Below are positions 1-8,548 of a DNA stretch of 64,000 bases, one piece after another (the stretch's first letter is position 1; the number at the start of each line of letters is the position of its first letter). Below the pieces are notes generated by a model. It did no database searches and was not told where the DNA came from. It worked only from the letters and a program-made list of their open reading frames with translations. Origin of the DNA: CATOSP01 sp965237775 (GTDB lineage: Bacteria > Chloroflexota > Dehalococcoidia > Lucifugimonadales > UBA3495). The DNA is taken from positions 1,302,001 to 1,366,000 of the forward strand of contig OZ250155.1 in the NCBI GenBank assembly GCA_965237775.1, read 5' to 3'. Made by a program: the position numbers and the translations under genes.

Positions 1-1
1 G

Positions 2-694
2 AGCGGCCCCACCGGTCTGGCGTTCGACGCCGACAACAACGTTTGGATAGTCAACAGCCTGAACAGCCGGATCCAGAAGTTCTCCACAGACGGGGAATAC
101 CTGGGCGGCTTCGGCTCCAAAGGCAGCGAAGAAGGCGAGCTGGACCTCCCATGGGGTATCACCATAGACCCCGAGGGCGATCTGTACATCGCCGACTGGC
201 GCAACCACCGCGTGCAGAAATTCAGCCCCGATGGCAGCCATATCATGACCTTCGGCTCGGGCAAGAAGACCGGCGTCACCCCCGACGGCGCCACCCCTTA
301 CAGCCACACCTTCCAGTCCCGCTCCGAGGTCAATCCCAAGGACTTGAACCACCCCACTGGTATTGCGGTTGATGGGGATGGCGACGTCTACGTGGTCGAC
401 TGGATGAATGAGCGCGTAGTAATCTTCGACCGCGTTGGCGAGCCGGTGGCTACCCTGCGTGGAGACGCCTCCGGTCTGTCCAAGTGGGCGCAGCTCTCCA
501 TAGCCGCGAACCCCGACATGGCCAAGGCCCGCAGGCGGGTCAAGAACCCGGAGATCCAGAATTACTTCCGGATGCCCGTCGCTTGCGCATTTGACCGGCA
601 GAACGACAGGTTGCTAGTAGCCGACACCCTGCGCAGCCGCGTGCAGGTGTATTACAAGGACCGGGAGTACATGGACCCCCAGTTCAACCTCTAG
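2..694 (+). CDS. NHL-repeat beta-propeller protein, 5' end missing
   Basis: The frame is open from base 2, so the start lies upstream of the window. The visible 230 residues carry NHL blades with phrases such as PWGITIDPEGDLYIADW and HRVQKFSPDG, then PTGIAVDGDGDVYVVDW. NHL propellers are usually binding or scaffold domains, and no catalytic residue can be assigned. The C-terminal part (a stretch around NYFRMPVACAFD, ending in RVQVYYKD) resembles the end of the NHL protein at 19291-20319, so the two are paralogues. It ends just before a strong hairpin shared with the convergent gene. The family is clear; the ligand is unknown. Confidence 0.85.
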   Translation, partial: SGPTGLAFDADNNVWIVNSLNSRIQKFSTDGEYLGGFGSKGSEEGELDLPWGITIDPEGDLYIADWRNHRVQKFSPDGSHIMTFGSGKKTGVTPDGATPYSHTFQSRSEVNPKDLNHPTGIAVDGDGDVYVVDWMNERVVIFDRVGEPVATLRGDASGLSKWAQLSIAANPDMAKARRRVKNPEIQNYFRMPVACAFDRQNDRLLVADTLRSRVQVYYKDREYMDPQFNL

Positions 695-737
695 GAAAGG
701 TTCGGCTTAGCCGAAACCGGCCCAAGCAGGAACTAAA

Positions 738-770
738 AACCGGGGCCTCGATTCTATCGAGGCCCCGGTT
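738..770 (-). terminator. Strong hairpin between convergent genes
   Basis: A perfect 14-bp stem (arms 738-751 and 757-770, core CCGGGGCCTCGA) with a 5-nt loop sits between two convergent genes. On the minus strand the stem is followed by a run of five T, so it fits best as the rho-independent terminator of the BNR gene at 799-1806. It could also stop the plus-strand NHL gene, although no T-run follows on that side. Confidence 0.75.
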
Positions 771-798
771 CGCGTTTACGGAATTTCGCCGTCGCGGT

Positions 799-1806
799 TT
801 ATCCCTTTCCCACGGCCAGCGCTCCCACGGCCACGGTGGGAAGCTTGACCGGCAACTCCTGCCAGCTCCCACCCTGGTCTTGACTGCAAAACAGCCTGCC
901 TCCGTCCGTGCCCGCATAGACGCGGCCTGGACTGTCAACGTCCCATTCGAAGGCCACCACCATGTCTGACGGCTCCACTCCCTGTCCCGACTCTTCCACC
1001 AGGGACCAACTACCCCCTCCGTTGGTGGAGCGGTAGAACTGAGGGTCCTTCCTGCCCGCGTTGGCCGACACGGTGACTAACACCAGGTCCGCGTCATTCG
1101 GGTCGGCGGCTATGTGCAGCGTGTAGCGACGGTCCAGACCCGTGTTGATGAGTTCCCAGTTGTCTCCCTCGTCGTCCGTTCTGTAAGGAGCGCGGGCGGT
1201 TGCGACGTAGACCGTGTTAGGCTTGCTTGGGCTGAGATTCACGCAGTGGATGTCGTCGTTCAGGCCTGGTAACTGCTTCCAGGTCGCCCCGCCATCGTGA
1301 GTGCTGACCATTCCTCCCACTTCGATACCGGCGAACATGCACGACGGCCCAAGGGGCGACACGCGTATGTCGCGTATATGCGAGTCCCGGGTCTCCGCGT
1401 GGAAACCCCAGTCCTTGGATTCAGGGACCGCCCTAAAACCGGCGCATTCTTGCCAACTGGCCCCGCTGTCGTTGGACTGGAACAGGGCCGCCGGTTCGCT
1501 GCCAACATAGACCGTCTCGGGGTCCGAGGGATGGGCCAACACGCTGTGGGCGTAGGGAGTGGGGTAGGAACCCAGGTGTTGCCAGGTTAACCCGGCATCG
1601 TCGGTGCGGTAGACGCCAGCCTCATAGGCTGCCAGGAAGGCCCGCCTGGGATCAACGGGGCTGGCCGACAATCGGGACGCCGCGTGGGGCAGTGGTGTAA
1701 CCGGCCCTTGATGCCAGGACTTGCCTTCGCCCTCAGTGACCACGGCGCATACGCCGTCGTGCATCCCAACGTAGATTCTATGGTTTAGTCCGCCATTCTG
1801 TGACAT
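799..1806 (-). CDS. BNR/sortilin-like beta-propeller (glycosyl-hydrolase-type repeat) protein
   Basis: 335 residues with repeated Asp-box (BNR) motifs of the S-x-D-x-G-x-x-W type: RTDDAGLTW, QSNDSGASW, STHDGGATW, RTDDEGDNW, RSTNGGGSW and CSQDQGGSW. This is the repeat pattern of sialidase-like and VPS10/Ycf48-like propellers. There is no signal peptide and no sialidase Arg triad, so an enzymatic role is not supported. The start is set by GGGGAG just upstream of the ATG. It stands alone on the minus strand and ends at the hairpin at 738-770. Cytoplasmic propellers of this kind are frequent in SAR202-like genomes; the function is unknown. Confidence 0.75.
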   Translation of the reverse strand: MSQNGGLNHRIYVGMHDGVCAVVTEGEGKSWHQGPVTPLPHAASRLSASPVDPRRAFLAAYEAGVYRTDDAGLTWQHLGSYPTPYAHSVLAHPSDPETVYVGSEPAALFQSNDSGASWQECAGFRAVPESKDWGFHAETRDSHIRDIRVSPLGPSCMFAGIEVGGMVSTHDGGATWKQLPGLNDDIHCVNLSPSKPNTVYVATARAPYRTDDEGDNWELINTGLDRRYTLHIAADPNDADLVLVTVSANAGRKDPQFYRSTNGGGSWSLVEESGQGVEPSDMVVAFEWDVDSPGRVYAGTDGGRLFCSQDQGGSWQELPVKLPTVAVGALAVGKG

Positions 1807-1893
1807 GGTCTCTCCCCCAAACGGATGTATCGGTGTACAACCTCGATATATACGGAATCGGTCGGGCCCGTCAAGCCTCGACGTACTGGAGTC

Positions 1894-2496
1894 CTAAGCT
1901 CCCCAACTGTTGCCCCACCTATCATTGAAGGCCACCTCATCGAGCGGCCTGCGTCTCGTTGGACCGTACCGGGTCCCTTCGGCGGGGAACCCTATCGGTA
2001 GCAGTGCGGCGGTGGAGACCTCATCGGGGATACCCAGAAGCTGTTTGACGTCCGCTTCAAACCGTGATTGGCGGGTGGTCAACACGCTGGCCAATCCCAA
2101 CCCCCGCGCCGCCAACAGTATGTTCTGCACCGCCGGGTAGATGGATGCCCCCGAGCCTAATCCCCCCTTGAGGCAGGCGATGATCAACACCGGCACGTCG
2201 TCCAGGTGGTCTTCCAGGTCCTGGGCCAACCGGTAAACTCGCCTCTGTTGTCCCGTCATGTCTTCTTCCCGGATATCGAACCTTGAACCGGTCCGGTAAA
2301 GGTCGCCAATCTTGCGCCGGATTTCTGGGTCCCGCACGACGATGAAGCTCCAACCCTGCTGGACTCCGCCTGACGGGGCCTTTATCGCAGCCTGTAGGAT
2401 TCGGGAGATCATCTCGTCGGGCACCGGGTCGGGCTTAAACCGGCGCAGTCCCCGCTGCGTATCAATAGCCTCGAACAGGCCAATTTCATCGGGCAT
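1894..2496 (-). CDS. Nitroreductase family protein
   Basis: 200 residues of the FMN-dependent nitroreductase fold. The N-terminal segment has the typical R-x-R-x-F start (QRGLRRFKPDPVP), then APSGGVQQGW, which matches the family's FMN-binding APS region, and later QNILLAARGLGLAS and LPIGFPAE, the usual C-terminal landmarks. Such enzymes use NAD(P)H to reduce nitro groups, quinones or enones, or carry out dehalogenation and oxidative steps. AAGGAG lies at good spacing before the ATG. It is not clearly in an operon; the next gene (BNR) begins 88 bp downstream on the same strand. The substrate cannot be told from sequence. Confidence 0.88.
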   Translation of the reverse strand: MPDEIGLFEAIDTQRGLRRFKPDPVPDEMISRILQAAIKAPSGGVQQGWSFIVVRDPEIRRKIGDLYRTGSRFDIREEDMTGQQRRVYRLAQDLEDHLDDVPVLIIACLKGGLGSGASIYPAVQNILLAARGLGLASVLTTRQSRFEADVKQLLGIPDEVSTAALLPIGFPAEGTRYGPTRRRPLDEVAFNDRWGNSWGA

Positions 2497-2785
2497 AAGA
2501 TGCTCCTTTGTACCCGACTCCCCTCGTGGATCGTGGTGGTCTGCGAAAGTCGGGGAAGTACTGTATCTATATCGTTGTAACCAATCCTACCATAGTGGTG
2601 ATGAGATTTGCGGCGCAGCCGGAGTACCCCACCTTGCCTCCAGTTGACGAGCACTTGCCAGCCACGTAGACTCCCTTCATATCATCGTGCGTAATCATGG
2701 GATTTCTCCATCGGAGACTCACCATGCGAACGACTGAGTTACCGGCAAGCGATACCTTCGAGTCCACACCAATAGGAGAATAGGT

Positions 2786-4510
2786 ATGAAGCTTCAAATC
2801 ATGTCCCCCGCCGCCGATAGGGTTGATTTCAAGGTGCCCCCGGCGCCGCGGCTTGATTCTCTGGAAGGCAAGACCATCGGCTTGTACAACAACATGACCG
2901 GCGGAGCCGACGTCGCAGTCGACAGGGTCGCCGAACACCTCACCAACCGCTTCTCAGGAATGAAGTTCCAGCGCTACGGTGGAGACCTCCGGCCAGGGCG
3001 TCCCGCCCTCAGCAGGGGGAACCATATCGACGAAGAAGAGGCCGCTTACATCGCAAATGAAGTCGATGCGATGATCGGAGCGACGGCCCATTGAGGCGGC
3101 TGCACGTCGTGGCTTGCCCATGACATGGTCGCAATGGAAAAGGCCGGCGTCCCTGCGGTTGCAATCGCCGCCCGCAGTTTCGCCAGGGCGTGGCAATCCT
3201 GCGTGGACGGCTGGGGCCAACCGGGGACCGCGTTCGTCACCATCCCCCATGCCACCACCGGCCAGCAGCCGAACTACATCCGAAAGATGGTGGATGAGCA
3301 GATCGACGACATCATCCTGGGCTTGACCAGGTTAACCGCCACCCCGGCGGGAAACGGGCGGGCCAGGAACGGCGGCGAGTCCACTGAGACGCTAATCGTA
3401 GAGATGGACGACACGCCTCTCGGCCTGGACGCGGTCAATCGCTTCCTGGAAGAGCGGGACTGGAGCGACGGCATGCCCGTGATACCGCCCACCCCCGCTG
3501 CCGTCGAGGCGATGTTGAAGGGTACGAAACGAGACCCCCAGGACGTCGTGATGGTCATGGAGCCGGGCTTCGGCCTTGCGACGGTCGAGAAGATCGCGGT
3601 AAACGCGGTCATGGCGGGCTGCGCGCCGGAACAACTCCCCGTGCTTCTCGCGGCTATCGATTGTATCGCCCAACCCGAAATGAACCACCGGGACATGCAG
3701 GTGTCCGGACACACCGAAGCTCCGCTGATTCTGGTCAACGGCCCAATCGCCCGGAGGGCGGGGATCAACTCCGGCACTACCGCGATGGGCCCTGGTGTGA
3801 TCAACCGCCCCAACACGGCCATTGGACGGGCGCTACGGCTGTGCCTGATCAACATTGGGTACTGCAAGGCCGGCGCCGGGGACCCCAACTTCATCGGTCT
3901 GCCGACCAAGTTCGGTATGTGCATAGCCGAAAACGAAGACCTGAGCCCCTGGCAGCCCTATCACATGGACAGGGGCTACCGGCACGACGAAAGCGCGGTT
4001 ACCGTGGTCACCGTCACCGGCCCCGCGGACATTCTGGACTCCAGTTCCAGAAACCACCTGGATACCTTGGATAACATAGGTTCCAACATGGCCTACCGGT
4101 ACTCAGGCGCGGGCGGTTGGCTCAGGGGTTGGCAGTCTGCCCAGGTGGGCCACACCAACAAGCGTGTGCCGTATCAGGGCCCCTACCATCCCATCATCTT
4201 GAGCCCCTCACGTGCTGTCATACTGGCGGAGGCAGGGATGAGCAAACAAGACACCCAGGAATGGTTGCACGAGCATTGCCGAATCTCGTTGAGCGATGTC
4301 CTCGGTTCGCGTGGGATGCCCAAGGATGCCAACGGGAAGTGGCTTACCCACCCGGAGTTGCAACACCTTGAAAATGACCCCCATGCTACGATCCCGGCCC
4401 TGGAGAGTCCGGAACAGTATCTGCTGTTCGTAACCGGCGGATCGACTCACTACGCCAACTTCTTCTACGGCACATACGGTATCGCGACGATGCCCGTGGA
4501 AGATGTTTAG
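2786..4510 (+). CDS. UGSC-family protein, probable selenoprotein (in-frame TGA read as Sec), with a C-terminal extension domain
   Basis: A single frame runs from the ATG at 2786 (good GGAG upstream) to the TAG at 4508-4510, broken only by a TGA at 3092-3094. Read through, it encodes 574 residues. The TGA falls in AH-U-GGCTSWLAHDMV, which matches the U-G-S-C-T-S signature of the UGSC family (seleno)proteins, where U is selenocysteine or, in some members, cysteine. Residues 1-190 are the UGSC domain. After a Gly/Arg-rich linker, a second domain from about residue 215 (RDWSDGMPVIPPT) runs to the end, with conserved-looking Cys, His and Gly-rich stretches; I do not recognise its activity. If the TGA were a true stop, a 102-residue fragment and a 461-residue fragment starting at 3125 would remain. 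The chemistry is probably redox, by analogy with Sec/Cys motifs. It opens a plus-strand catabolic run. Confidence 0.8.
3092..3127 (+). promoter_or_regulatory. Probable selenocysteine recoding site (UGA plus possible SECIS)
   Basis: The TGA at 3092-3094 is followed directly by a potential imperfect hairpin (3095-3103 with 3109-3118, loop ACGTC, including G-U pairs and one bulge) and then by a perfect small palindrome, CCATGACATGG, at 3117-3127. Bacterial SECIS elements lie just downstream of the UGA within coding sequence, so the location fits. The fold was judged by eye only, and which hairpin would be used is uncertain. Confidence 0.4.
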
Positions 4511-4588
4511 TCCAGCCGTTGCACGGTACGGCGAATGCCCGATGGACCGCTCTCCGAATCAATTGACGATGGTCTCCCGAGGGGTGGA

Positions 4589-5515
4589 ATGCCAAGGTTA
4601 GCAGCGGATAAATACGTTACCAAAGTACGGAAGCCCGACGACATCGACGAGTTCTGGGATGACGTCCTGGCCGAGACCGCCAAGATTCCGCTGGACGTGG
4701 AGGTCAACCACGATCCACTGAGGTCCTCGGAGGCGATCGACGTGTTCGAGGTCTTCTACACGAGCCTCGACCACGTGCGTATAGCCGGTTGGTATGCGGT
4801 GCCCAAGGAACGGGACGGCCTCCTGCCGGGCCTGCTGCAGGTGCCCGGCTACAACATGGAGCCTCCGATCCCCAAGAATTGGGCCAAGAAAGGTTACGCC
4901 ACGTTCAGCGTAGCTCCCCGCGGTAAGCTGCGGAGCAACCGCCAATTCAACCCCGGCTACCCCGGCCTGCTCACCTATGGGATGGTGGACCGCAACACAT
5001 ACTCCTACCGCGGCTTCTACATGGATGCCTGCAGGGGTGTGGAGTTTCTGCTGGGCCGCGACGAAGTTAACAGCGACCGGATTGGTGTCACCGGGCACAG
5101 CCAAGGCGGAGGACTAACCGTCTCAACCGCCGCGTTGCGTCCGGAGATTAAGGCCGCGGCCGCTGGCGCGCCCTATCTTTGCGGCTACATGGACGCAATT
5201 GAATTGACCGACGCCTACCCCTACCAAGAGATCACCGACTACCTGAGAGCGAATCCCGGCAGCCGCGGTCAAGTTGAAGAGACCCTGGCATACTTCGATG
5301 GCATCAATCTGGCTCATCGGATCAATTGCCCGATGATCGTGAGCGTGGGCCTTCAGGACAGCACCTGTCCCCCGGAAACCGGCTTCGCGATGTTCAACAA
5401 AGTCGCCAGCGCCGACAAGAAGATATACGCTTATGACGGCCACGGCCACGACGCCAATGGCCGCCACCACGGCGCGGTAATAGACGCGTTTCTGGCCGAA
5501 CATCTGAAGGCCTAG
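4589..5515 (+). CDS. Acetyl xylan esterase (AXE1)-like alpha/beta hydrolase
   Basis: 308 residues from the ATG at 4589, chosen because GAGGGG lies just upstream; an earlier ATG at 4535 without a ribosome site would add 18 residues. The sequence matches the AXE1/cephalosporin-C-deacetylase group: an N-terminal DEFWDDVLAE segment, PGYNMEPPIPKNWAKKGYA, APRGKLRSN, the nucleophile elbow GVTGHSQGGGL (Ser), the acid region VGLQDSTCPP and a C-terminal GHGHDANGRHH supplying the His. The triad is therefore complete. These enzymes deacetylate sugars or related esters. It follows the UGSC gene by 78 bp and precedes a degenerate paralogue by 13 bp, which suggests a single transcript. Confidence 0.85.
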   Translation: MPRLAADKYVTKVRKPDDIDEFWDDVLAETAKIPLDVEVNHDPLRSSEAIDVFEVFYTSLDHVRIAGWYAVPKERDGLLPGLLQVPGYNMEPPIPKNWAKKGYATFSVAPRGKLRSNRQFNPGYPGLLTYGMVDRNTYSYRGFYMDACRGVEFLLGRDEVNSDRIGVTGHSQGGGLTVSTAALRPEIKAAAAGAPYLCGYMDAIELTDAYPYQEITDYLRANPGSRGQVEETLAYFDGINLAHRINCPMIVSVGLQDSTCPPETGFAMFNKVASADKKIYAYDGHGHDANGRHHGAVIDAFLAEHLKA

Positions 5516-5528
5516 CGGACAGGGAGAT

Positions 5529-6446
5529 ATGACGACATTGAGTGACGCAAAGCCCGCTGGATTCGACAGCTTCTGGCAGGCAACCTTGGACGAACTGGCA
5601 ACCCTTCCTGCCGCACCGGAAGTCGCGGACATGCCGATGCGCTCCACGGACTTCGCAACGGCATACCGCGTGAGTCTCACCTCCATCGGCCCATACCGCA
5701 TATCCGGAAACTTGAGCATTCCGAAGGGGAATGGTCCCTTCCCCGGCAGGTATTTCCCGCCTCGTTATGGGAGTGTGGTAGACATGGTGCCGCAAGGGAC
5801 GGCCAATGCCCAACGGCAGGAGTGTGTCACGTTTGCCATTGGCGTGAGGGGGCAGCGCCTCTCGGACCAACCCTACGCCGCCAGCTTCCCTGGCCTACTG
5901 ACCGATGGCATAGCCGATCTCTCTTCCTACGTGTATAGGGGTATCGTGGCTGATTGCTGCCGGGGGCTGGAATATCTGGCGGGACTGGAGCAGGTGGACG
6001 GCAATCGTATCGCCGCAATCGGGGCCGACCTGGCCTTCACGACGGCGGCCCTGTGTTCCCAGATCACCCACCTCGTTTCCAGTCCTTCGCTCTCCTACGC
6101 CACGGCTGATCTGGCCGCCCGCACCGAGGCCTACCCGCTGGAAGAGATCAACGACTACCTGCGGTTGCACCCTTCCCGTAGGGAGGATGTCCACAACACG
6201 CTGTCGTACTTCGACCTCAGATGGTTCGCGCCCAGGTTAAGCGCGACAACCCTGCTTATGGCTGGGTCCGACGGCGAATCTCTGGACGAGGCTGCCCTTC
6301 AACCCCTTGTTGAATCGGTGAAGGGACCCTGCGAGGTCCACAAATCACAGCACTCGGGCTACAGAGACGGCGTGTTTAGCGAGGAATGGTTAACTCGCCA
6401 GTTCGGGCTACCCGGGCCTAGCCTGCCACCCCACTGGCAACCGTAG
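5529..6446 (+). CDS. AXE1-like paralogue lacking the nucleophile serine
   Basis: 305 residues, alignable along most of its length with the upstream gene: SFWQATLDELATLP, a FAIGVRGQRLS segment, SYVYRGIVADCCRGLEYL and the shared EINDYLR and TLSYFD segments. Where the active paralogue has GHSQGG, this one reads GADLAF, so the catalytic Ser is missing. A His (QHSGYRDG) remains near the end. It starts 13 bp after the first esterase with GGGAG upstream. The family is certain, but ester hydrolysis by the usual triad is not expected; it may act as a partner subunit or have diverged to another role. Confidence 0.8.
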   Translation: MTTLSDAKPAGFDSFWQATLDELATLPAAPEVADMPMRSTDFATAYRVSLTSIGPYRISGNLSIPKGNGPFPGRYFPPRYGSVVDMVPQGTANAQRQECVTFAIGVRGQRLSDQPYAASFPGLLTDGIADLSSYVYRGIVADCCRGLEYLAGLEQVDGNRIAAIGADLAFTTAALCSQITHLVSSPSLSYATADLAARTEAYPLEEINDYLRLHPSRREDVHNTLSYFDLRWFAPRLSATTLLMAGSDGESLDEAALQPLVESVKGPCEVHKSQHSGYRDGVFSEEWLTRQFGLPGPSLPPHWQP

Positions 6447-6569
6447 CGCCGAGGGAATCTACCCCCGCGTTAGGCATAGCGTTTCCGGCCCCAAACCCAA
6501 TCGCTCGCGTGCATTGAACCCTTTCGAGTCGAACTAATCCGACCTTCCCGACGGCGACGGAGGAATACT

Positions 6570-7676
6570 ATGAAGGCGTCTTACCTTGGGGCCATGGGTT
6601 ACTCCCAGCGGCACAAGTTTCCCACCACGTGGCCGATTCCCCCGGCTTACCATGACCCCGAGACCTCGGTGCGTAGCTACCAGGAGGGGATGGACGAGTG
6701 CGAGTTCGCCGAGGAGATGGGGTTCGACTGGGTAAGCTTTTCCGAGCACCATTACTCCGGGCGAATCGCAACGGGAGCGCCCGCGGTCATGGCCGCAGCG
6801 GTCGCAGAACGGTGCAAGAGGGTCAAGATCGCCATGCTCGGCCAGCTCTTGCCTCTGAACAACCCGGTCCGTTGCGCCGAAGAACTGGGCATGCTTGACA
6901 ACTTAACCAATGGCCGCCTAATCATCGGATTCCTCCGGGGGACACCCAACGAGGACCAGACGTACGGCGTGAACCCAGCCGAAGGTCGCGGCAGGCTCTT
7001 CGAAGGCATGGACCTCATTCTCAAGGCGCTGACCGAGCCACAGCCGTTCTCCTGGGAAGGACGCTATCACCAGTTCCGCACCGTGTCGGTCTGGCCTCTA
7101 CCTGTGCAACAGCCTTTGCCTCCGGTGATCGTGGCGACTCGGAGCGACGACACGGTGAAATACGCCGCCGATCACGGCTTGGGCCTCGGCGTGTCCTTCG
7201 TCCCGGTGGAGCAAATGGGCGCAGTGACCGACAAATATTTCCAGTGGTGCGCCGACGCTGGTTGGCGGCCGGAGCCCGACCAAGTGGTCTTCCGGGCCAG
7301 CATCTACCTGGCCGAGACCGACAAGCAGGCCGAGGACTGGTTGGCCAAGCGCACAGGCACGGGCCCGGTGCCCGGCGGCATCGCCATGCCTTCATCGGTT
7401 TCAAGGGCGATCAGCGCCGCCCGGTCCGGGGAGGAGTTTGACCTTCGAAACGTCCTTGCCGGCAGTCCCCAGGGAGATGTCGTAGGCGTGGCCCGAGGCT
7501 TGAATTTCATGGGTGGTCCCGACACAGTTGTGGAACAGATCAAACAATACCGCGACCGCTGCGGCGCGGGTGTCATGGACCTATTCTTTCAACAACCGGG
7601 CGTCGACCACCAGGAAGTTATGCGGGAGATCGACCTGTTCGGCAGGGAGGTCCTGCCTCGCTTGAGGGAGCTTTAG
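6570..7676 (+). CDS. LLM-class flavin-dependent oxidoreductase (luciferase-like)
   Basis: 368 residues of the bacterial-luciferase-like TIM barrel family (PF00296 type). Landmarks are EFAEEMGFDWVSFSEHH near the N-terminus, KIAMLGQLLPLNNPVRCAEE, the glycine-rich GRLIIGFLRGTPNE, the PPVIVATRSDDTVKYAADHGLG region and a C-terminal GGPDTVVEQIKQYRDRCG. Members oxidise small substrates with reduced FMN (sometimes F420) and oxygen; the SEHH segment is typical of the flavin type. A GGAGG precedes the ATG. It lies in the plus-strand run between AXE1-like and alpha/beta hydrolase genes, suggesting one degradative pathway. The substrate is unknown. Confidence 0.88.
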   Translation: MKASYLGAMGYSQRHKFPTTWPIPPAYHDPETSVRSYQEGMDECEFAEEMGFDWVSFSEHHYSGRIATGAPAVMAAAVAERCKRVKIAMLGQLLPLNNPVRCAEELGMLDNLTNGRLIIGFLRGTPNEDQTYGVNPAEGRGRLFEGMDLILKALTEPQPFSWEGRYHQFRTVSVWPLPVQQPLPPVIVATRSDDTVKYAADHGLGLGVSFVPVEQMGAVTDKYFQWCADAGWRPEPDQVVFRASIYLAETDKQAEDWLAKRTGTGPVPGGIAMPSSVSRAISAARSGEEFDLRNVLAGSPQGDVVGVARGLNFMGGPDTVVEQIKQYRDRCGAGVMDLFFQQPGVDHQEVMREIDLFGREVLPRLREL

Positions 7677-7725
7677 CCCTATTGGGCGCATCCGCCAGGT
7701 CGCATGGAGGGAGTGGGATTCTGTC

Positions 7726-8484
7726 ATGACGCCGACCCATGGGCATGTTGACGTTAAAGGAACGCGCGTACGCTACTCGGAGATGGGTTCCGGAGACACG
7801 GTTGTTATCCTGGACCCCGGCACAGGGATGATCTCTGCCTTGCGGGAAGCGTTGTCCCGGCGTTACCGCGCTGTGAGTCTGGAACTCGGCGGATTCGGGA
7901 ATTTGGCCGAAGATAACCGCCCGAAGTCGGCCCAGGAAACCGCCAACCTTGTGGCTTCTGCCCTCGGCGGACTGGCTATCGGAAAATACGGTCTAATCGG
8001 CGATTCCGCCGCCGCATCCGTTGCCCTTTGGCAAGCTTTGCAAGCCCCTGACGACGTGGATACGCTCATATTGATTTCACCCGTTGCCCTGCTGCCCACG
8101 GGCAACCCTTTGTCCGCTCCCCCGGAACAACTCGTCGCGCACTCCGAAAACGCAGGAGGCCTGTCCCATTTGGCCTCCGAGGAAGCTGTCAGGATGAGCG
8201 CGCTAACGGGTGGCGGCGTCCACGACGCAGAGCTGGAAAGCCGCCTGGCCGAAGTGTCATGCGCGACCTTGGCGGTGTTTGGCCAAAACGACATGATGGT
8301 GGCGCCAGAAGCCCCGCGTATCTACCGGGAAAAGATACCGAACTGCAACATCTCTTTCGTGTACGATGCTGGACACGCCATCCTGGCAGACCGCCCCGAG
8401 GCTCTGATCAGCGCGGTGTCGGACTTCATTGAAAGGCGCGAGACGTTCATCGTTGGACGTGAGTCCGGCTTGATCAACCCCTAA
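7726..8484 (+). CDS. Alpha/beta hydrolase
   Basis: 252 residues of the alpha/beta-hydrolase fold. The N-terminal part has the usual VKGTRVRYSEMGSGDTVVIL opening. The nucleophile elbow is GLIGDSAAAS, a G-x-S-x-A variant in which the last Gly is Ala. The acid is plausibly in FGQNDMMVAPE and the His in YDAGHAILADRPEAL. It could act as an esterase, lactonase or C-C bond hydrolase. GGAGGGAGTGGGA lies before the ATG. It sits 49 bp after the flavin oxidoreductase gene and 64 bp before a second alpha/beta hydrolase, in the same direction. Confidence 0.82.
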   Translation: MTPTHGHVDVKGTRVRYSEMGSGDTVVILDPGTGMISALREALSRRYRAVSLELGGFGNLAEDNRPKSAQETANLVASALGGLAIGKYGLIGDSAAASVALWQALQAPDDVDTLILISPVALLPTGNPLSAPPEQLVAHSENAGGLSHLASEEAVRMSALTGGGVHDAELESRLAEVSCATLAVFGQNDMMVAPEAPRIYREKIPNCNISFVYDAGHAILADRPEALISAVSDFIERRETFIVGRESGLINP

Positions 8485-8548
8485 GGCCGGACGGTTCCAT
8501 CTCCGATATTGTGGTGAACCCGCTCGAACGGCAGGAGAAGTGGTCCCT

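Noticed and set aside
3274..3924. 216-residue minus-strand frame opposite the UGSC gene
   Set aside because: It is the antisense shadow of a clear family gene.
6570..7676. Light-producing luciferase
   Set aside because: It belongs to the broad luciferase-like fold; no luxB partner or fatty-acid reductase genes are present.
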